NCBI RefSeq assembly: GCF_002878395.1
Contig: NC_061115.1
Span: 152,667,086 to 152,731,085, forward strand
Length of the DNA stretch: 64,000 nt
Origin: Capsicum annuum
Lineage: Eukaryota; Streptophyta; Magnoliopsida; Solanales; Solanaceae
Reading direction: 5' to 3'
Shown piece by piece: positions 25,405 through 38,911 of the stretch (the stretch's first letter is position 1; each line of letters begins with the position of its first letter). The translations under genes and the position numbers were made by a program. Under the pieces are notes generated by a model. That model saw only the letters and a list, made by a program, of their open reading frames with translations, was not told the origin of the DNA and did no database searches.

Positions 25405-27980
25405 TGTAACTCCCTGAATCTGGAACCCGAAATGCTACACGGTGCTCATGACCCCGAAGGACCACAAGCTAACCCATGACTGATATTTGTGCATGTATAC
25501 TGCATGATATACTGTATAATACAAAAATGTGAACTGAAAGGCCATAAGGTTCAAACTGTAACAAAATATCCAATAAAATATAACATCTGGGATAGGGTAT
25601 AAATGCCTAAAACAAAACTGTCTAAACATACTATAGTCTGAAAAACCTCTAAAACATAACTGTCTGAATGAGGAGATGATGGTACATGTCCCCAACTAAC
25701 TCTAAATAATAAACTAATTAATAAGATAATAAAAAAATGATCATGTCCTCAAAAGATGAGGACTCACTGCTAACTGTGAATGCTAAGACTGGAATGCTAC
25801 TAATGCTCTGGAGCTCATGCTTCTGAACCTATGGTATAAGACACCATAGCACAAATACATCAGTACTTTGAATGCACTAGCATGCATGTGAGGTAGGCTA
25901 AATACAAAGGATTTACATGCATGATCTATACTAACTGACCGAATATTATGAATGTTAGAATACATGCATGAATATATAATAACTGTAACTAGGGTTGTGA
26001 TAACATGATTACTGAGTTTGAGTACTGATAACATGAGATACTAATATAATTAAAATAACTGATACTGAGCGATTGTATCTAACAATCTAGTTTATGATGG
26101 AACTAGATGAGTTCTGCACTATTCTAAGTTAACTGTATCTAACAGCCCTAAATTATGTAGAACTATCTGAGTTCTATTACTGAGACTGAATGATTGTATC
26201 TGACAGTCTTGATTTTATAACCAAAACTGTCAAAAGTAGTCATCTAATCGACATATCCCTAATACGCCATTATGGCTGAGTTGGGGTCAAATCTGTAACC
26301 CCAATTAGAAGGGTGTCAATACTACACCACTGGTAAGGATAATTTGTGATTAACCCTCATATAACAGGTAACTCTAGTGAGAACGATGGGAACCCTTATA
26401 TAACAGGTTAATCCACCTTATCTACCCTCGTATAACAGGCTTGATGTCTCAACCTAGTTGGCTATGTAATTCTAGAATGCAAGGATTATTTATAAGAATC
26501 ACACCCACATATAACAAGTGAGTTCCCATCATTGGGCTCACTCGGTGCTAATTCCTACTCCCATCTGAATAGACACTGAACATGATTAACTGAACTAAAC
26601 TAGACTGAATTCATGAAGTTTCATTAGCTGATGGGATACTATTAAGATTTCTAAATTATTGAGCTTTCCTGAGTCACATGACTGACTAGGTTCTATGCAC
26701 CATGGCTTGACAGAGGATATCGTGAAAACATTACACTAAATCTAGGTACACAGCTATATTTTTTAGGTACAAGTACCCCCAGGACTCGATGGAAGAAAAC
26801 TGACAAGGCATGACATTATTGAATATATGACCAATATCAACAATCCATAATACAATAGTTCGAGATATTTCATGGGCATTTGATCATCATAGCTTGGTAC
26901 GCGAATAAGATAGCATGTATACATAGCATATTTCATAAGGCAAACTCATGAGCAATCCCACAAGCAATTTCAATGCATAAGAATAACATGGAAGTTATTT
27001 TGAACATAAGGTTAAAGTATACATTGTTATTTGGGTCACAATTTAGCTATGGTGTATACTTTCTATCCCTTTAGGCATTTTATCAAACACCTTACATGCA
27101 CAACTTAAGGCATAGTTGAAATCATCAAATTTCACAAATCATAAACCACCAAATTCATGGATTTCAATTTATATGCTAATGTAGTTTTCATAATTTCACA
27201 TAATTATCCCAATATAGGAATCAAACAACAACCATCACATAACTTGAGCAACCCACAACATAATAATCACGATTCATAATTTAAAATAGGGTTCTTGAGC
27301 TTTATGGATGAAAAGAATCCATAAATCAACACAACACATACCTTAGTTCTTGATTTAGCAAAGATTGGTGGAGAGATTTTCCTTAAATTAAATCCCCAAT
27401 TTAAACCCTAGTTTGTTCTTGAGATAAAATTGAGAGAAACTAGTATATTTTGGGTGAAGAATGGCTAAATCATCTGTTATTAGGTTTTAATAGGGGTGGG
27501 AAATTATCCTTTTTAACCCTGAATGCATTTTTTAAAATTGATGAAAATTTCCCAACCTGGACCCAAGCGTAACACGGCGCTATCACTTCGTGTCACTGAA
27601 GTTTGACAATTGGGAAATAGGAAAATGGTGCGACGCGGAGCCATTATGTTGCCACTTCATTTGTGACCTAAAAGTTTGGCGCGACGTGGAGAAATCACGT
27701 TGTGACACTGGAAGAAAGACAATTTCCATTTTATCTTGTGGCGCGGCGTGCCACTGACCAATATGGCACTATTTTACGACAGGAACTTGAAATAGTCGTA
27801 ATATTTTATCCGATTATCGGATTTAGGAAAATTTTATATCGATGGAAAGCTTATTGAATTTCCCACATGAAAAAAAGTGAAAATCTTTAAAATTTCTCAT
27901 GGAATAAGCATCATTCAATTTAGAAGCTAATACTTAACATTTTTTGGATGAAATTAGTTAAGAAACTTTTGGGTATTACA
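25405..27980 (-). repeat. RLG-D 5' LTR
   Basis: Plus-strand limits TGTAACTCCCTG and GGGTATTACA, with the worn primer site (minus-strand TGATATCAAAGC) at 25389-25400. Collinear with the 3' LTR over the full length, one base shorter. Confidence 0.9.
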
Positions 27981-30900
27981 GCTCTATGGGCATGTGGAAG
28001 GAAATAAATAATCGCCAATAGAGCTAGTCCAATCTTTTATCAGTTCCATTAAGTCACCTGACTCAGAGGTTACCACTTTTTGTGCAACCAGTGGGCAGCA
28101 TCAGAATATACTATACATTCTCCATTCTCGGCATGATCAGAAAAGTTCTCCTAATGTGGTTACGGGTATGCTACAAGTATTTAATTTTTTATATTTATGC
28201 ATTGTTAGACCCCAGAGCTTCACTTTTATTTGCGATTCCTTATATAGCTACAGACTTTGGTGTCAGTCCCGAAACATTAGTAGAGACTTTCTTAATTTCT
28301 ACCCCAGTAGGTAAGCTAAATATATCCAGATGGGTATAAATAAATTACCCAATCACAGTGTCTCAGAAAGTTACATTAGTTGTTCTTGTAGAGTTAGAGA
28401 TGACTAATTTTGATATCATTCTCGGCATGGATTGGCTCAACTCATGCTATGACTCAGTTGACTGTAGAAATAAAATTATCCAGTTCTTTTTCCTAATGAA
28501 CCAATTATTGAATGAAAGGGTAGTACTATAGTGCTTAAGGGTCATTTTATTTCATATCTTAAGGAAATAAAGATGATATCCAAAGGGTATATTTACCATC
28601 TCGTTCGAGTCAAGGACTCAAATTCTGAAACTCCAAGTCTTGAGTAAGTTCCAATAGTAAATAAATTTCCAAATGTATTTCCTGAAGATCTTCTCGAAGT
28701 TCCTCCTAAAAGGTAAATCAACTTAGCAATAGACCTCCTTCTAGACACACAACCTATCTCTATTCCATCTTATATAATGGCTTCAGCTGAGCTTAAGGAA
28801 TTGAAGGATCTCTTAGATAAGGGTTTCATCAGGCCTAGTGTTTCTCTATGGGATGCTTTAGTTCTATTCATTCACAAGAAAGATGGTTCTCTTAGAATGT
28901 GCATCGACTACCATCAGTTAAATAAGTTACAATCAAGAATAAATATCCTCTCACCAGGATTGATGGCTTATTCGACCAACTTCAAGGTGCAAGTTATTTC
29001 TCTAAGATAGACCTCAAATCCAGCTATCATCAGCTTAGAGTTAGAGGATATGACATTCCAAAGATAGCCTTCAGAACTCAATATGGTCACTTCGAATTCC
29101 TATGTCTTTTGGACTAACGAATGCCCCTTGATGAACATGGTGTTTAAGAAGTACCTGAACATATTCATCATAGTCTTCATTGATGATATCCATGTCTATT
29201 CTCATAGTAAGAGTGATTATGCAGACCATTTGAGGGCATGAAAAGAATTATCCAACCTATGATATTGAGTTGGCAGTTGTTTTTATTGCCTTACAGCTTT
29301 GAAGGAATTATATTTATGGGGTTCATATTGATGTGTTCATGAATAATAAGAGTTTACAGTATGTGTTCATGTAGAAAGACCTGAATATTTATGAAAGAAG
29401 ATAGCTAGAATTATTGAAAGACTATGATATGAGTGTGTTGTATCATTTAGGAAAGGCCAATATAGTGATGGATGCCCTTAGTAGATTGTCTATGGGTAGT
29501 GTTGCCTATGTTGAGTATGATAAGAAAGATTTAGCCCATGAGGTTCATCAACTTTCTAGGTTAGGAGTTCGGTTAGTTGATTCAGATAAAGGTAGTATAT
29601 ATGTTCATAATGGTTCAAAAACTTTATTGGTTGCAGATGAAAAAGAAAATCTAGATAGGGATCCTAATTTGGTTAAGTTAAAAAAGGTCGTTAGAGGTTA
29701 GGATGTGTAGGCTTTTTCCCAAGGGGGAGATGGTGTGCTTTGTTGTCAAGGCAGACTATGTGTTTCATGTATTGATGGTCTGAGATAGCAAATATTAGCT
29801 GAGGTGCATGGTGCATAATACTCTATCCACCCAGGAGCCACTAAGATGTACCGTGATTTGTGGGAAATCTATTGGCGGAGTGGTATAAATAAGGATATTG
29901 TAGAGTATGTGGCTAAATGTACAAATTGTTAGTAATTTAAGGTGGAGGACCAGAGGCCTAGTGGTACACTGCAGGAGTTTAGCATCCCCACTTGGAAGTG
30001 GGATGTGGTGAACATGGATTTTGTGACAGGATTGCCTCATATGCGTCGTCAACATGATTCAATATGGGTCATTGTAGATAGAATGACCAAGTCAACTTAT
30101 TTTTGCTAGTTTATACTTCATTTTAAGCTGAGGATTATGATAGACTCTATCTTATAGAGTTGGTGAAGTTGCATGGCGTTCGGTTGTCTATCATTTCAGA
30201 TAGAGGTACTCAGTTTATATTACTTTTGGAAGGCTTTTCAAAAGGGTCTTAGTACCCAATTTTACCAAAGTACAGTTTTTCATCCTCAGATAGATGGTGA
30301 GGTAGAGAGGACCATTCATACTTTAGAGTACATGTTTAGGGCCTATGTTATTGACTTTAAAGGTAGTTGAGATGACCACTTAACTTTGATTGAGTTTGCC
30401 TACTCAATAGTTATCACTCCAGTATTTAGATGGATCCGTTTGAGGCTCTTTATGGAATGAGATATAGATTTCCCATTGGTTGGTTTAAAGTAGGAGAAGC
30501 TACTTTGATAGGGCCAGATTCAGTGTATAAGGTGATGGATAAAGTTTAGTTGGTTTGAGAAAGGCTGAAGATAGCCCAAAGTCATCAGAAATCTTATGCA
30601 GATGTAAGGAGGAGAGATCTTGATATTAATGTTGGTGACCTATTTTATTTAAAGATTTCACCCATAAAAGAGGTAAAGAGATTTGGTAGGAAGGGAAAGA
30701 TCAGTCCCTGTTATATTAGACCATATAAAATTTTGAGTCATTTGGGGAAGGTAGATTATGAGTTGGAGTCGCCTGCAAAATTGGCATCAGCTGGTGTTTC
30801 ATGTCTCTTTATTAAAGAAATATATTGATGACCCAACTTCAGTCACTCCCTTAGAGAGTGTGGATGTGAAATATAGTCTCTCCTATGAATAAATCCCCAT

Positions 30901-31063
30901 TGAGATCCTTGACCATCAAACTCGTAGGTTGAGGAACAAAGAGGTTCCCTAGGTGAAAGTTCTATGGTGAAATCAGTTTGTTGAGGGAGCTACTTGGGAA
31001 GCAGAAACTGATATGTGGGCCAAGTACCCTCATCTTTTCTCCACAAATTTAGACTCGACTTAA
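27981..31063 (+). pseudogene. RLG-C gag end and pol, broken
   Basis: Continuation of the RLG-C coding region after RLG-D, starting at the second GCTCT copy. Protease is at about 28190-28480 (ALLDPRASL, so the active-site Gly is Arg, then ILGMDWLNSCYDSVDCR). Reverse transcriptase is at about 28640-29250, with [17 protein letters not shown] and an intact FIDD. Sequence then jumps at about 29240 from the middle of RT into RNase H, a deletion of several hundred bases. The linker is at 29414-29701 (DYDMSVLYHLGKAN). Integrase is at about 29760-30400 and the chromodomain-like end at about 30790-31063 (IEILDHQTRRLRNKE, KYPHLFSTN), stop TAA at 31061. Confidence 0.87.
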
Positions 31064-31281
31064 GGTAACAATATTTCTTAAATTGACTCTTTCTGATCTC
31101 TATTTCAGCTATGTAACCATTCTCATTGCATTTCATGTATTCACGAAACCAGTTCAATCCATGTATCACGTCTCAGGCTTAGTTATTTAATCACGCTTCA
31201 GTTCATGAACATTCAGTGTATGGTGTCAAATTACCTTATTACTCTTATCCAAACCAGTCTCTTTCGAGGATGAATGTTACC

Positions 31282-31294
31282 AAACGGGAGATAT
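31282..31294 (+). other. RLG-C polypurine tract
   Basis: AAACGGGAGATAT directly before the 3' LTR; one pyrimidine interrupts the G-run found in RLG-B and RLG-D. Confidence 0.75.
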
Positions 31295-33839
31295 TATAAT
31301 ACCTCGTATTTTGAAATCACTATGCAACATACGACTCAAGCCTTTGAGTTGTATGGATATCATATGAGTCATATATTCAACTCGAACCCATGATAGTGTA
31401 TGATGGATGATATTCTGTTTAAGGTACAACTTAAACCTTAGAAGTCATAAGGTGATCATATGAGTCATACATGGTAAGTCGTAACTAAGTCAGTATGAGG
31501 TGAAATGAGTTCTGTCCAAGTTATGAGAGGATGGGTGCTAGTGGTGTGACTTATTACAAGTCGTGTGTTATGACTCATATATTGATCAGTGAAGGATACA
31601 AGAATCAAGACTCATGTTTTGATAGCTTTATAATTTATTTAGACATATATTAAGTCCTCAAATAACTCCTAGCTTATGAACAAGCCAAAACATATCTTAG
31701 CGATTAAGTTCTTATGAAGAATATAACCATAGTCATATTTAAATGATCATAACTATTATTATACTAAGAATTTCTGATCCTAAGACACGCCAATAGACAT
31801 ATAATTGAATTAGGTGTCCAATGATACCAATTTTGCCTTATTCTGATATCAGGTTGAAAAGTTATGGCCAAATTACTGAAGCACGATCAAAGTTGTAAGT
31901 AGGGTACAACTCACTGATACGACTCGTAAGCAGACCATACGAGTCATCAGGAGGAGTCGTACCCACAATAGTAGGGGTCAAAATTTGGGTTCTTGGTGAT
32001 GACTCAAGGTATGACTCATACCCAGCACTTAGGAGTCGTATCCAAACTCGTCGGGACAGCTTCCAAATGTTTTCCAAACGATTTCTAAGGGGTTTTTTGG
32101 TCTTTTTCCTTATCATAAATTCTACCCAAGACTTAGAACCATCAAAGAATCTTATTTTCTCTTAAAAATCAAATACTTAACATGTTAATCTCCTCTCTCA
32201 TACTTAAGAACAATAACTAGGGTTTCTTAGAGGAAGAACAACTACAAGGATTCTTCCTTAAAACTTCTACTACAGGTATATGGGGTATTCATCAATGGGT
32301 TTCTTCTACCCATTGAGTCCCAAAATCCCCTTTTTATTCAAGTATGAATTTTTAATCTTTTTAATAAAATTATCTATGTAAATCATGAATTTAATCTATG
32401 TCTTCTTAGAAATCTAAATTCAAGCAATTTCAACATGTTTTCCTATGTAAATTAGGTTATTTCGTGCTGTAAATTTCAATTACCCATGTAATATTCTAGT
32501 GATTTTATGATACATCATCAAATTATGTATTAAACCATATAATATGTTGCCCTCTCATATTTAACACAATCCCATGTTCAAATTTATGTTTCTCACTTAT
32601 TTATTGAAATGTCTTATGTTTTGGGTCTTTGAACTATGATTCCATACGACTGTTTTAAGCATTATTATTATATTTTTGTGATCATTCAGTGCTGGTAGGT
32701 TATGAACACCTGATACCTATGTGTTTTACATAGTTCTATTTTCAAGTAACAAGTCAGTAAAACCATGGTTTTATTATCATATTTAGAACATCATGTTCAT
32801 GTTGAGCACTTACAAGTACAATCATATCATATTAAATGACTAATAATACCAATTTCATTCAGTTAGGGGTAACACTTAGCACCTAGTGAATGTAGGGATT
32901 GCGTCTCCCCCGTCAGTTAGGCATGAGACGCTAGTAGCAGTCTCTAGGTTCCAGACCTATGGTGCCATTGTAGATTTTGAGGGTTCCCCTGAAATTTAGG
33001 AATGACACCCTCATCCTAAGGGGCATAAGCCTTATATATCCACATTATCAGTCATGTGTTGGTACCCCTGCCAAAATACCAGTACCCTTCCAACTGGGGT
33101 TACAAGTTGGACCCTGATAGCTCAGATTGGGGCATGTCAGTTATAGCTAGCTCCCATAGTGTCGGTTTAGTATTTAGAGTATGACAATTCAGGTTTCCGT
33201 GACCAAGTATACAGATAACAGCTATTAAGTTATTCAGACATTGGTTATTCAGTTACTCAAAATATTTCAGTACATGATTATGCTTGGTCTTGCATTCTCA
33301 GTTTTACATGTTCATGCTTCCATGTTCAGTTGCCATATGTATTTTAGATAGTCCTTACCTCACATACCAGTACATTCAAAGTACTGATCGCATGCTTTTC
33401 TCTTATGCTATATTTTCATATAACATAGGTTAGGATGCACAGTTTCCCGATCACCCCTAGACAGCTCAGTAGTTTCATGCAGCAATATTGGTGAGTCCTC
33501 ATCTATCGAGGATGTGACATGTTATTCCTGTTATTTCAGTATTTCTTTGTATTCAGTTCAGTTGGAGTTAGTTAGGGGCTTGTCCCATCAAATCCGTATG
33601 TTTAGAGGCTTTCAGACAGACAGTATAGTTTTCAGTGTTTATCAGATATTCCAAACATATCATTTTATGTATTTATGTTTTTCAAATTGGTAGTACCTTA
33701 TCAGTTTATCTTTCGCACATGTTATATTACTATCATTTTATTCAGTGCTCATAGCATGTACCAGATCATGGGTTAGCTTAGGGTTGCAAGCCACCTTAAG
33801 CATCATGACGCGACTAGAAGGTAGCTTCAGATTGTGACA
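31295..33839 (+). repeat. RLG-C 3' LTR (2545 bp)
   Basis: Starts TATAATACCTC, ends GATTGTGACA. It shares the same first-dinucleotide change (TA for TG) with the 5' LTR, so that change was probably present at insertion. Confidence 0.88.
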
Positions 33840-34429
33840 CACTTATTTTGTAGGGTAAATTCTGGAGAGGCTTGATCTGTTAGCCACTAACTACACCAGC
33901 CCCACCCCCACACACACCCTTAGTTTAGTGTAAGTTTTTGTTTTTGTCTTTGTTTATTGTAGAAGAAGCTTTCTTGGTTAGGATTTTGTTGGAATAAAAC
34001 TTCTTCTTTTTGCCCTTTTTGTTGGTGTGGTGCTACTAAAATGTATGTGATGACAATGAACAATATGAATATAATAATTTCAGCTTGTTAAATATCTTTT
34101 CCCTCTTCATTATGATTGTTGTTTTTATATTGTTAGTCTTCTTCTTTATGATTTTTGTTTTGCTGCACTATCAACTTTTTAAATTCTTATTTCTTAATCA
34201 ATGAATATAACTATGGACTACCTTGATAAAATACATATATAGTCTACATAGACAGGGCATCTGGTCTACGTATAGCTAGCTAATTTTATTAGAAGTATCC
34301 TCAATTTTGGCCTCTGTCAATCCTTGACTATTTAAATAGGTCAATTTTAGACTATATGAATCAATGAACCATTAGTAGCATTTAGTTTAAAAGAAAATAA
34401 TTAAATTTTAAAAAATGTTTAAACAAGTC
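33840..34429. other. Host sequence after RLG-C; possible old exon end
   Basis: The first bases read TTTTGTAG followed by GGTAAATTCTGGAGAGGC and a TAG 30 bases after the AG. This could be a splice acceptor with a short terminal exon and 3' UTR. No family is recognised and the exon is too short to support. The rest is AT-rich unique-looking sequence with nothing else seen. Confidence 0.2.
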
Positions 34430-35665
34430 ATGTGATCGAAGGGGTATGTGGGTGGGTAGTGGTTGAACAAACAACATTCTCAAAACATACTTGTGCTTTG
34501 AGAGTCCATCGATTTTTGCGATCTACCGTAGATGTATGTGATGGATTGAGTACGGATTGTTGTATGTATCAATGGTCGAACCCATAGTTCTATGTATGTG
34601 ATTTTATACCCTCACTAGCATGTTGTTTAAAAGAAAATAAATAAATAAATTATGAAATTCTACATATATGAAGGAGCTTAAACAAGTCACATGATCATGT
34701 AATGATCCATACAAATTGGGGGGTGATCAAAGGGGTATGTGAATGGGTAGTGGTTGAACAAACAACATCCTCAGAGTAATGTTTGTCAAAGCATAAGTAT
34801 GTTTTGAGGATATTGATTGTTCAACTACTGCTCATCTACATAGTCTTTCGATCACCACCTCTAATTTGTGTGGGTTCTAATATGATCATGTGACTTGTTT
34901 AAACTTGTCCATATGTGTATAATCTTAATATGTAATTACTTTTTATTTAAATATCTTAGTTTAAATAACATGCTAGAGTTGGTCTACAACCATGTATATA
35001 GAATTATAACATCTACATCGACATTGACAATTGTCAATGATCAACCAAATATATACTCTATCGTAGATCAGATGAATTAGTAGACCCTAACTAGCATATT
35101 CTTTAAAAAGAAATAATTAAATAAAAAATAAGTACATTGTGAGATTTTACACATATGGAGGAGTTTAAACAAGTCACATGATCATATTAGAACCCACACA
35201 AATTGGAGGTGGTGATCGAAGGAGTGTGTAGATGGGCAGTGGTTGAGCAATCAACATCCTCAAAAAATACTTGTGATTTGAAAAATATTACTCTGAGGAT
35301 GTTGTTTGTTCAACCTCCACCCGCCCACATACCCCTTTAATCATCAACCCCAATTTGTGTGGAATATTACATGATTATGTGACTTAATTAAACTATTTTA
35401 ATTAAACTATTTCATATGTGTAGAATCATATAATTTATTTATTTTTATTTAATTATTCCCATTTAAATAAAATGCTAGGGAGGGTCTAAAATCATGTGCA
35501 TAGAACTATGGGTCTACCATCGATCATGACAATAATTGATATTCGACCTGTCACATACGTCTACGGTAGACTGCACAAATTGATGGACCCTCAAAGCACA
35601 TGTATGTTTTGAGAATGTTGTTTGTTCAACCACTATACACCCACATATCTCTTCGATTCAGCGGG
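34430..35665. repeat. Giant palindrome built of smaller hairpins (foldback-like)
   Basis: Sequence around 35030 is self-complementary at two scales. The centre is a perfect 18-bp palindrome CATTGACAATTGTCAATG at 35022-35039. The outer arms pair (for example 34575-34613 with 35479-35520, both around 'cccatagttctatg'). Each arm also contains its own hairpin: 34614-34976, bounded by CTAGCATG and CATGCTAG, and 35091-35478, bounded by CTAGCATA and ATGCTAG. The recurring unit includes 'gtttaaacaagtcacatgatcat' (core) and 'gtggttgaacaaacaacat'. No protein-coding potential. Likely a foldback or MITE-type element that inserted or duplicated repeatedly; pairing was judged by eye and is imperfect. Confidence 0.75.
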
Positions 35666-36074
35666 TCTATGGTAGACTTTTATATGTGGTGGAGGATTGA
35701 CATAGGTCAAGATCGATGACAGTCTATTAAGTGTCTTTAATAGTTCAAAAATATAATTATTGTTTTAACAGTATCAAACGGCTAATTTTATACTTCTTAA
35801 ATGGTAACTCTTCTTTTTACTTCATATATAAAGTCCTTCATCCTTTATTATTTCCTCCACTTTATTTTTATTTTAGAATTCTACAGTGTCTCAAACATTT
35901 AATTCAAAAAAGACTATAATTTGTCATTTTGAAAATACGACTGTCTTGAGGATGTCATGCATGGACTCAAATCCAGATCGCAAACTTTATAACTATGCAA
36001 TTACGAAGATGAGTCGTGTATGATTTTTTTTTAAATTAAGTAAATCATTATCTAATTATTAATTTTTTTTCTAG
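35666..36074. other. AT-rich spacer and possible intron end
   Basis: No gene is recognised. A pyrimidine-rich TTTTTTTTCTAG at about 36063-36074 looks like a splice acceptor for the broken exon that follows. Plus-strand open frame 35731-35919 is Phe/Tyr/Leu-rich by composition only. Confidence 0.25.
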
Positions 36075-36259
36075 GATAATGGCATATGCACATATTTTAA
36101 ATGGCTTGATGAGGGATCACCCCAAGTAGTTCATCAACGTTGAGTTCGGGATCCGAGACATCTTTCATGGTGTTGTAAAATTTAATCTACTATAAAGACT
36201 CCAAAAACAAGAATAAAATAGAGATTCTCTCATGACATTGTTCAATGAAGTCGAAGAGT
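36075..36259 (+). pseudogene. Broken exon, 5' part, cut by RLG-B
   Basis: From the ATG at 36079 one frame reads MAYAHILNGLMRDHPK, then a TAG, then FINVEFGIRDIFHGVVKF, then further stops, then SLMTLFNEVEE at the RLG-B junction. Removing RLG-B and one AGAGA target copy continues the same frame into 45873-45966. A likely splice acceptor precedes it. The family is not recognised; the last part is predicted coiled coil by its Glu/Lys/Leu pattern. The stops indicate a pseudogene or gene fragment older than the RLG-B insertion. Confidence 0.45.
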
Positions 36260-38898
36260 TGTAACGACCCAATTTACTAAACCAAAACGCTACACGGTGC
36301 TCATGACCCCAAAGGACCACAAGCTAATCCATAACAGATATATGTACCTATATACTGCATAAGATAACATAATAATGCGAAAACATGCACTGAAAGGCAA
36401 TAAGGTTCGATAATGAACATAACTGAATAATGTAATATTTATGTGGGGTAATAGAATACCCAAAATAAAACTTAAAATACTAAAGTCTGAACATGAAAGT
36501 TTGTATCGAGTCTTCATCTAGTCTGCATTTAGTCTGAAAGCCTCTACTGTCTGAAGAATCTAACTAGGGAAGATGGACAAGCCCCCAACTAACTCCAACT
36601 AATAAGCTAATCAATGAGATACGAGAAAATCATTATGTCCTCGAAGGATAAGGACTCACTTCTACTCTGACAGCTGAATCTAGAATCTACTGCTGATCTG
36701 GAACTCGTGTCTTTGAACCTATGGTGTAACATAAAAGAAAGCACCATAGCGTGAATGCCTCAGTACATATGTACCTAGTATACATGTGAATACATCAGTA
36801 CATATGTACCTATTATACATGTGAGGTAGGTTATATGCAATGGTTCATATGCATGAATAATGCTAACTGACTGTCTAACATGAATGTGAGAATACATGCA
36901 TAAATACGTAACTGTAACTAATAACGTGATTTGGTAATTTCTGAGTCTGTATACTAATAACGTGACATGCTAGTAACTGATATGAATGATAACATAAAGG
37001 ACTATATCTAAATAATATTGATACATGGGTGATTGTATCTGAGTATAACTGATAACATGGGTGATTGTAGCTGACAATCCTAAATCTAATGGAACTATCT
37101 GAGTTCCGTATTGTATCTGAGTTGATTGTATCTGACAGTCCTAAAATCTAAAAAACTATCTGAGTTCTATTACTGAGACTGATTGACTGTATCTGACAGT
37201 CCTAATTCTGTAACATGAAACTGAGGGAAGTAGTATCTAATCGAGATGCCCCAAATATGCTATAATAGCTGAGCTGAGGTCCAATCTATGCCTTGATTGG
37301 AAGGGTGTCAATACCGCACCACTGGTAAGGACAATATATGAGTTACCCTCATATAACAGGTAATTCTAGTGAGAATGGTGGGAACCCTCATATAACAGGT
37401 TAAGCCACCTCATCTACCCTCATATAGTAGGCTTTGACATCTCAACCTATGTTGGCTACATAGTTTGGGAACACATGGATTACTTCTAGGAATCACACCC
37501 TCGTATAACAAGTCCCCATCCTTGGGTTCACTCGGTGCTAATTCATACTCCCATCTGAATGGACACTGAACATGATTTACAGAACTGAACTGAACATGGA
37601 CTGAGTTACTAAATTTCCGTGGCTGACTGAATACTACTAATATCTGACAACTGATTGAGCCATGAGATCATGGAGATCTTTCCTGCTTCATAAGACTATC
37701 TGAAGTCTAAGAGTTCATAGCTTGACTGAGAGTATCATGAAAACATGACATGGCTCTAGGCGCACAGCTAATATTTCAGGTACAAGTACCTTCAGGACTC
37801 GATGGAAGGAAACTGACATGACTTGATATTCTTGAAAAAATGATAATCACTACAATACATTTATTGAAGCATTTCATCAAACGTCTAATAGGCATAAACT
37901 TGTACATATATGGGGATTTTCATGATATCATGCTAGTTAGGCAAATTTCTTTTATCTAGGTATTTTATCAAACATATTGTAGGAATAGTACATGTAAAGC
38001 ACATTATACAACAATTAAACATCATGTTTCATTCCAATTCCATCATACAAGGTTTTAGTCATGAGATTTCATAAATCTTTATCAATACTAATCAACCCAC
38101 ATGGAATTTATCATCAAATCATGGAATAGAAATTAATTCCTCTTTTATCAACTTGAAAGAGAACATTAAAAGCATAAAAACATGAAGAAAATCCATAACT
38201 TGTAGTTAAAAAGGATTCTTGGACTTCATGGACGAAAGGACTCCATGAATGAACACTATGCATACCTTAGATCATGATTTCGTGAAGATTGATGGTGAAA
38301 CCTTCCTAAATTTGAATCCCCAATAGAAACCCTATCTTGTTCTTGAGATAAACTTGAGAGAAACTAATATATTTTGGGTAAAAAGTGGATGAATCACGTG
38401 TTAAAGGGATTATATAGGGGTAGGAAGTTGACCCTTTTAAACCTGGACACATCATTAAATTTTCAATAAAATTTCTCGAGTTGGGCCCTTAGCACGACGC
38501 GGCGTTATCGCGTCGTGTCACTGAAAATTAACAATTGGGAAACTACACAGTAGCGCGACGTAGAGCTATCGTGTTGCCACCTTGTCTACGACATGGAAGT
38601 TTGGCACAATGTACCAGTATCGCGGAGCAACACTGGAATTCGACAATTGACATTTGAGCTATCTCCGCGACACGCTGAAGGCTCAGGTCAAATACTGTCT
38701 CACTAAAAAGGCTATAACTCTTTGTCCGGGTGTCAGATTTGGGCAAATTATATATCGATGGAAATCTTATTCAATTTCCCACGGATAAGAAGTAAAAGTT
38801 ATGGAAATACCACATGTATAAGAATGAATTATTATTTCAAAGCAATTTCTAACATCCTTAAGATGATTTTCAAGATAAGAAAAAGTACGGGTATTACA
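36260..38898 (-). repeat. RLG-B 3' LTR (2639 bp)
   Basis: Plus-strand limits TGTAACGACCC and GGGTATTACA. Contains CTGTATCTGACAGTCC-type repeats at about 37010-37215, CCTCATATAACAGG-type repeats at about 37345-37515, and GCGCGACG-type repeats at about 38490-38680. Confidence 0.9.
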
Positions 38899-38911
38899 AT
38901 ATCTCCCCCTT
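38899..38911 (-). other. RLG-B polypurine tract
   Basis: Minus-strand AAGGGGGAGATAT touching the 3' LTR. Confidence 0.85.

Larger units (their letters stand above)
17627..27980 (-). mobile_element. RLG-D: complete gypsy chromovirus nested in RLG-C
   Basis: A structurally complete minus-strand element of 10,354 bp. LTRs are at 17627-20203 (2577 bp, 3' LTR) and 25405-27980 (2576 bp, 5' LTR). It is flanked by a perfect 5-bp target duplication, GCTCT at 17622-17626 and at 27981-27985. A polypurine tract (minus-strand AAGGGGGAGATAT) lies at 20204-20216 and a worn primer site near 25389-25400. The two LTRs differ at roughly one base in ten by eye in the first 150 bases, so the insertion is not recent. 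Gag-pol carries stops. Confidence 0.92.
13826..33839 (+). mobile_element. RLG-C: Ty3/gypsy chromovirus, split by RLG-D
   Basis: Plus-strand element with two LTRs of nearly equal length (13826-16369 and 31295-33839). It has a degenerate primer-binding site, gag from 16585, a pol region after the nested RLG-D, and a polypurine tract directly before the 3' LTR. Flanks are CTCTT before 13826 and CACTT after 33839, a 5-bp target duplication with one mismatch. The element must be older than RLG-D, which sits inside its gag. Its pol has a large internal deletion, so it is defective. Family: Tekay/Del-like chromovirus, from the C-terminal chromodomain-like segment. Confidence 0.88.

Noticed and set aside
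33840..33990. Terminal exon and 3' UTR of a host gene cut by RLG-C
   Set aside because: Only about nine codons after a plausible acceptor, with no recognisable protein; mentioned only as a possibility in the feature list.
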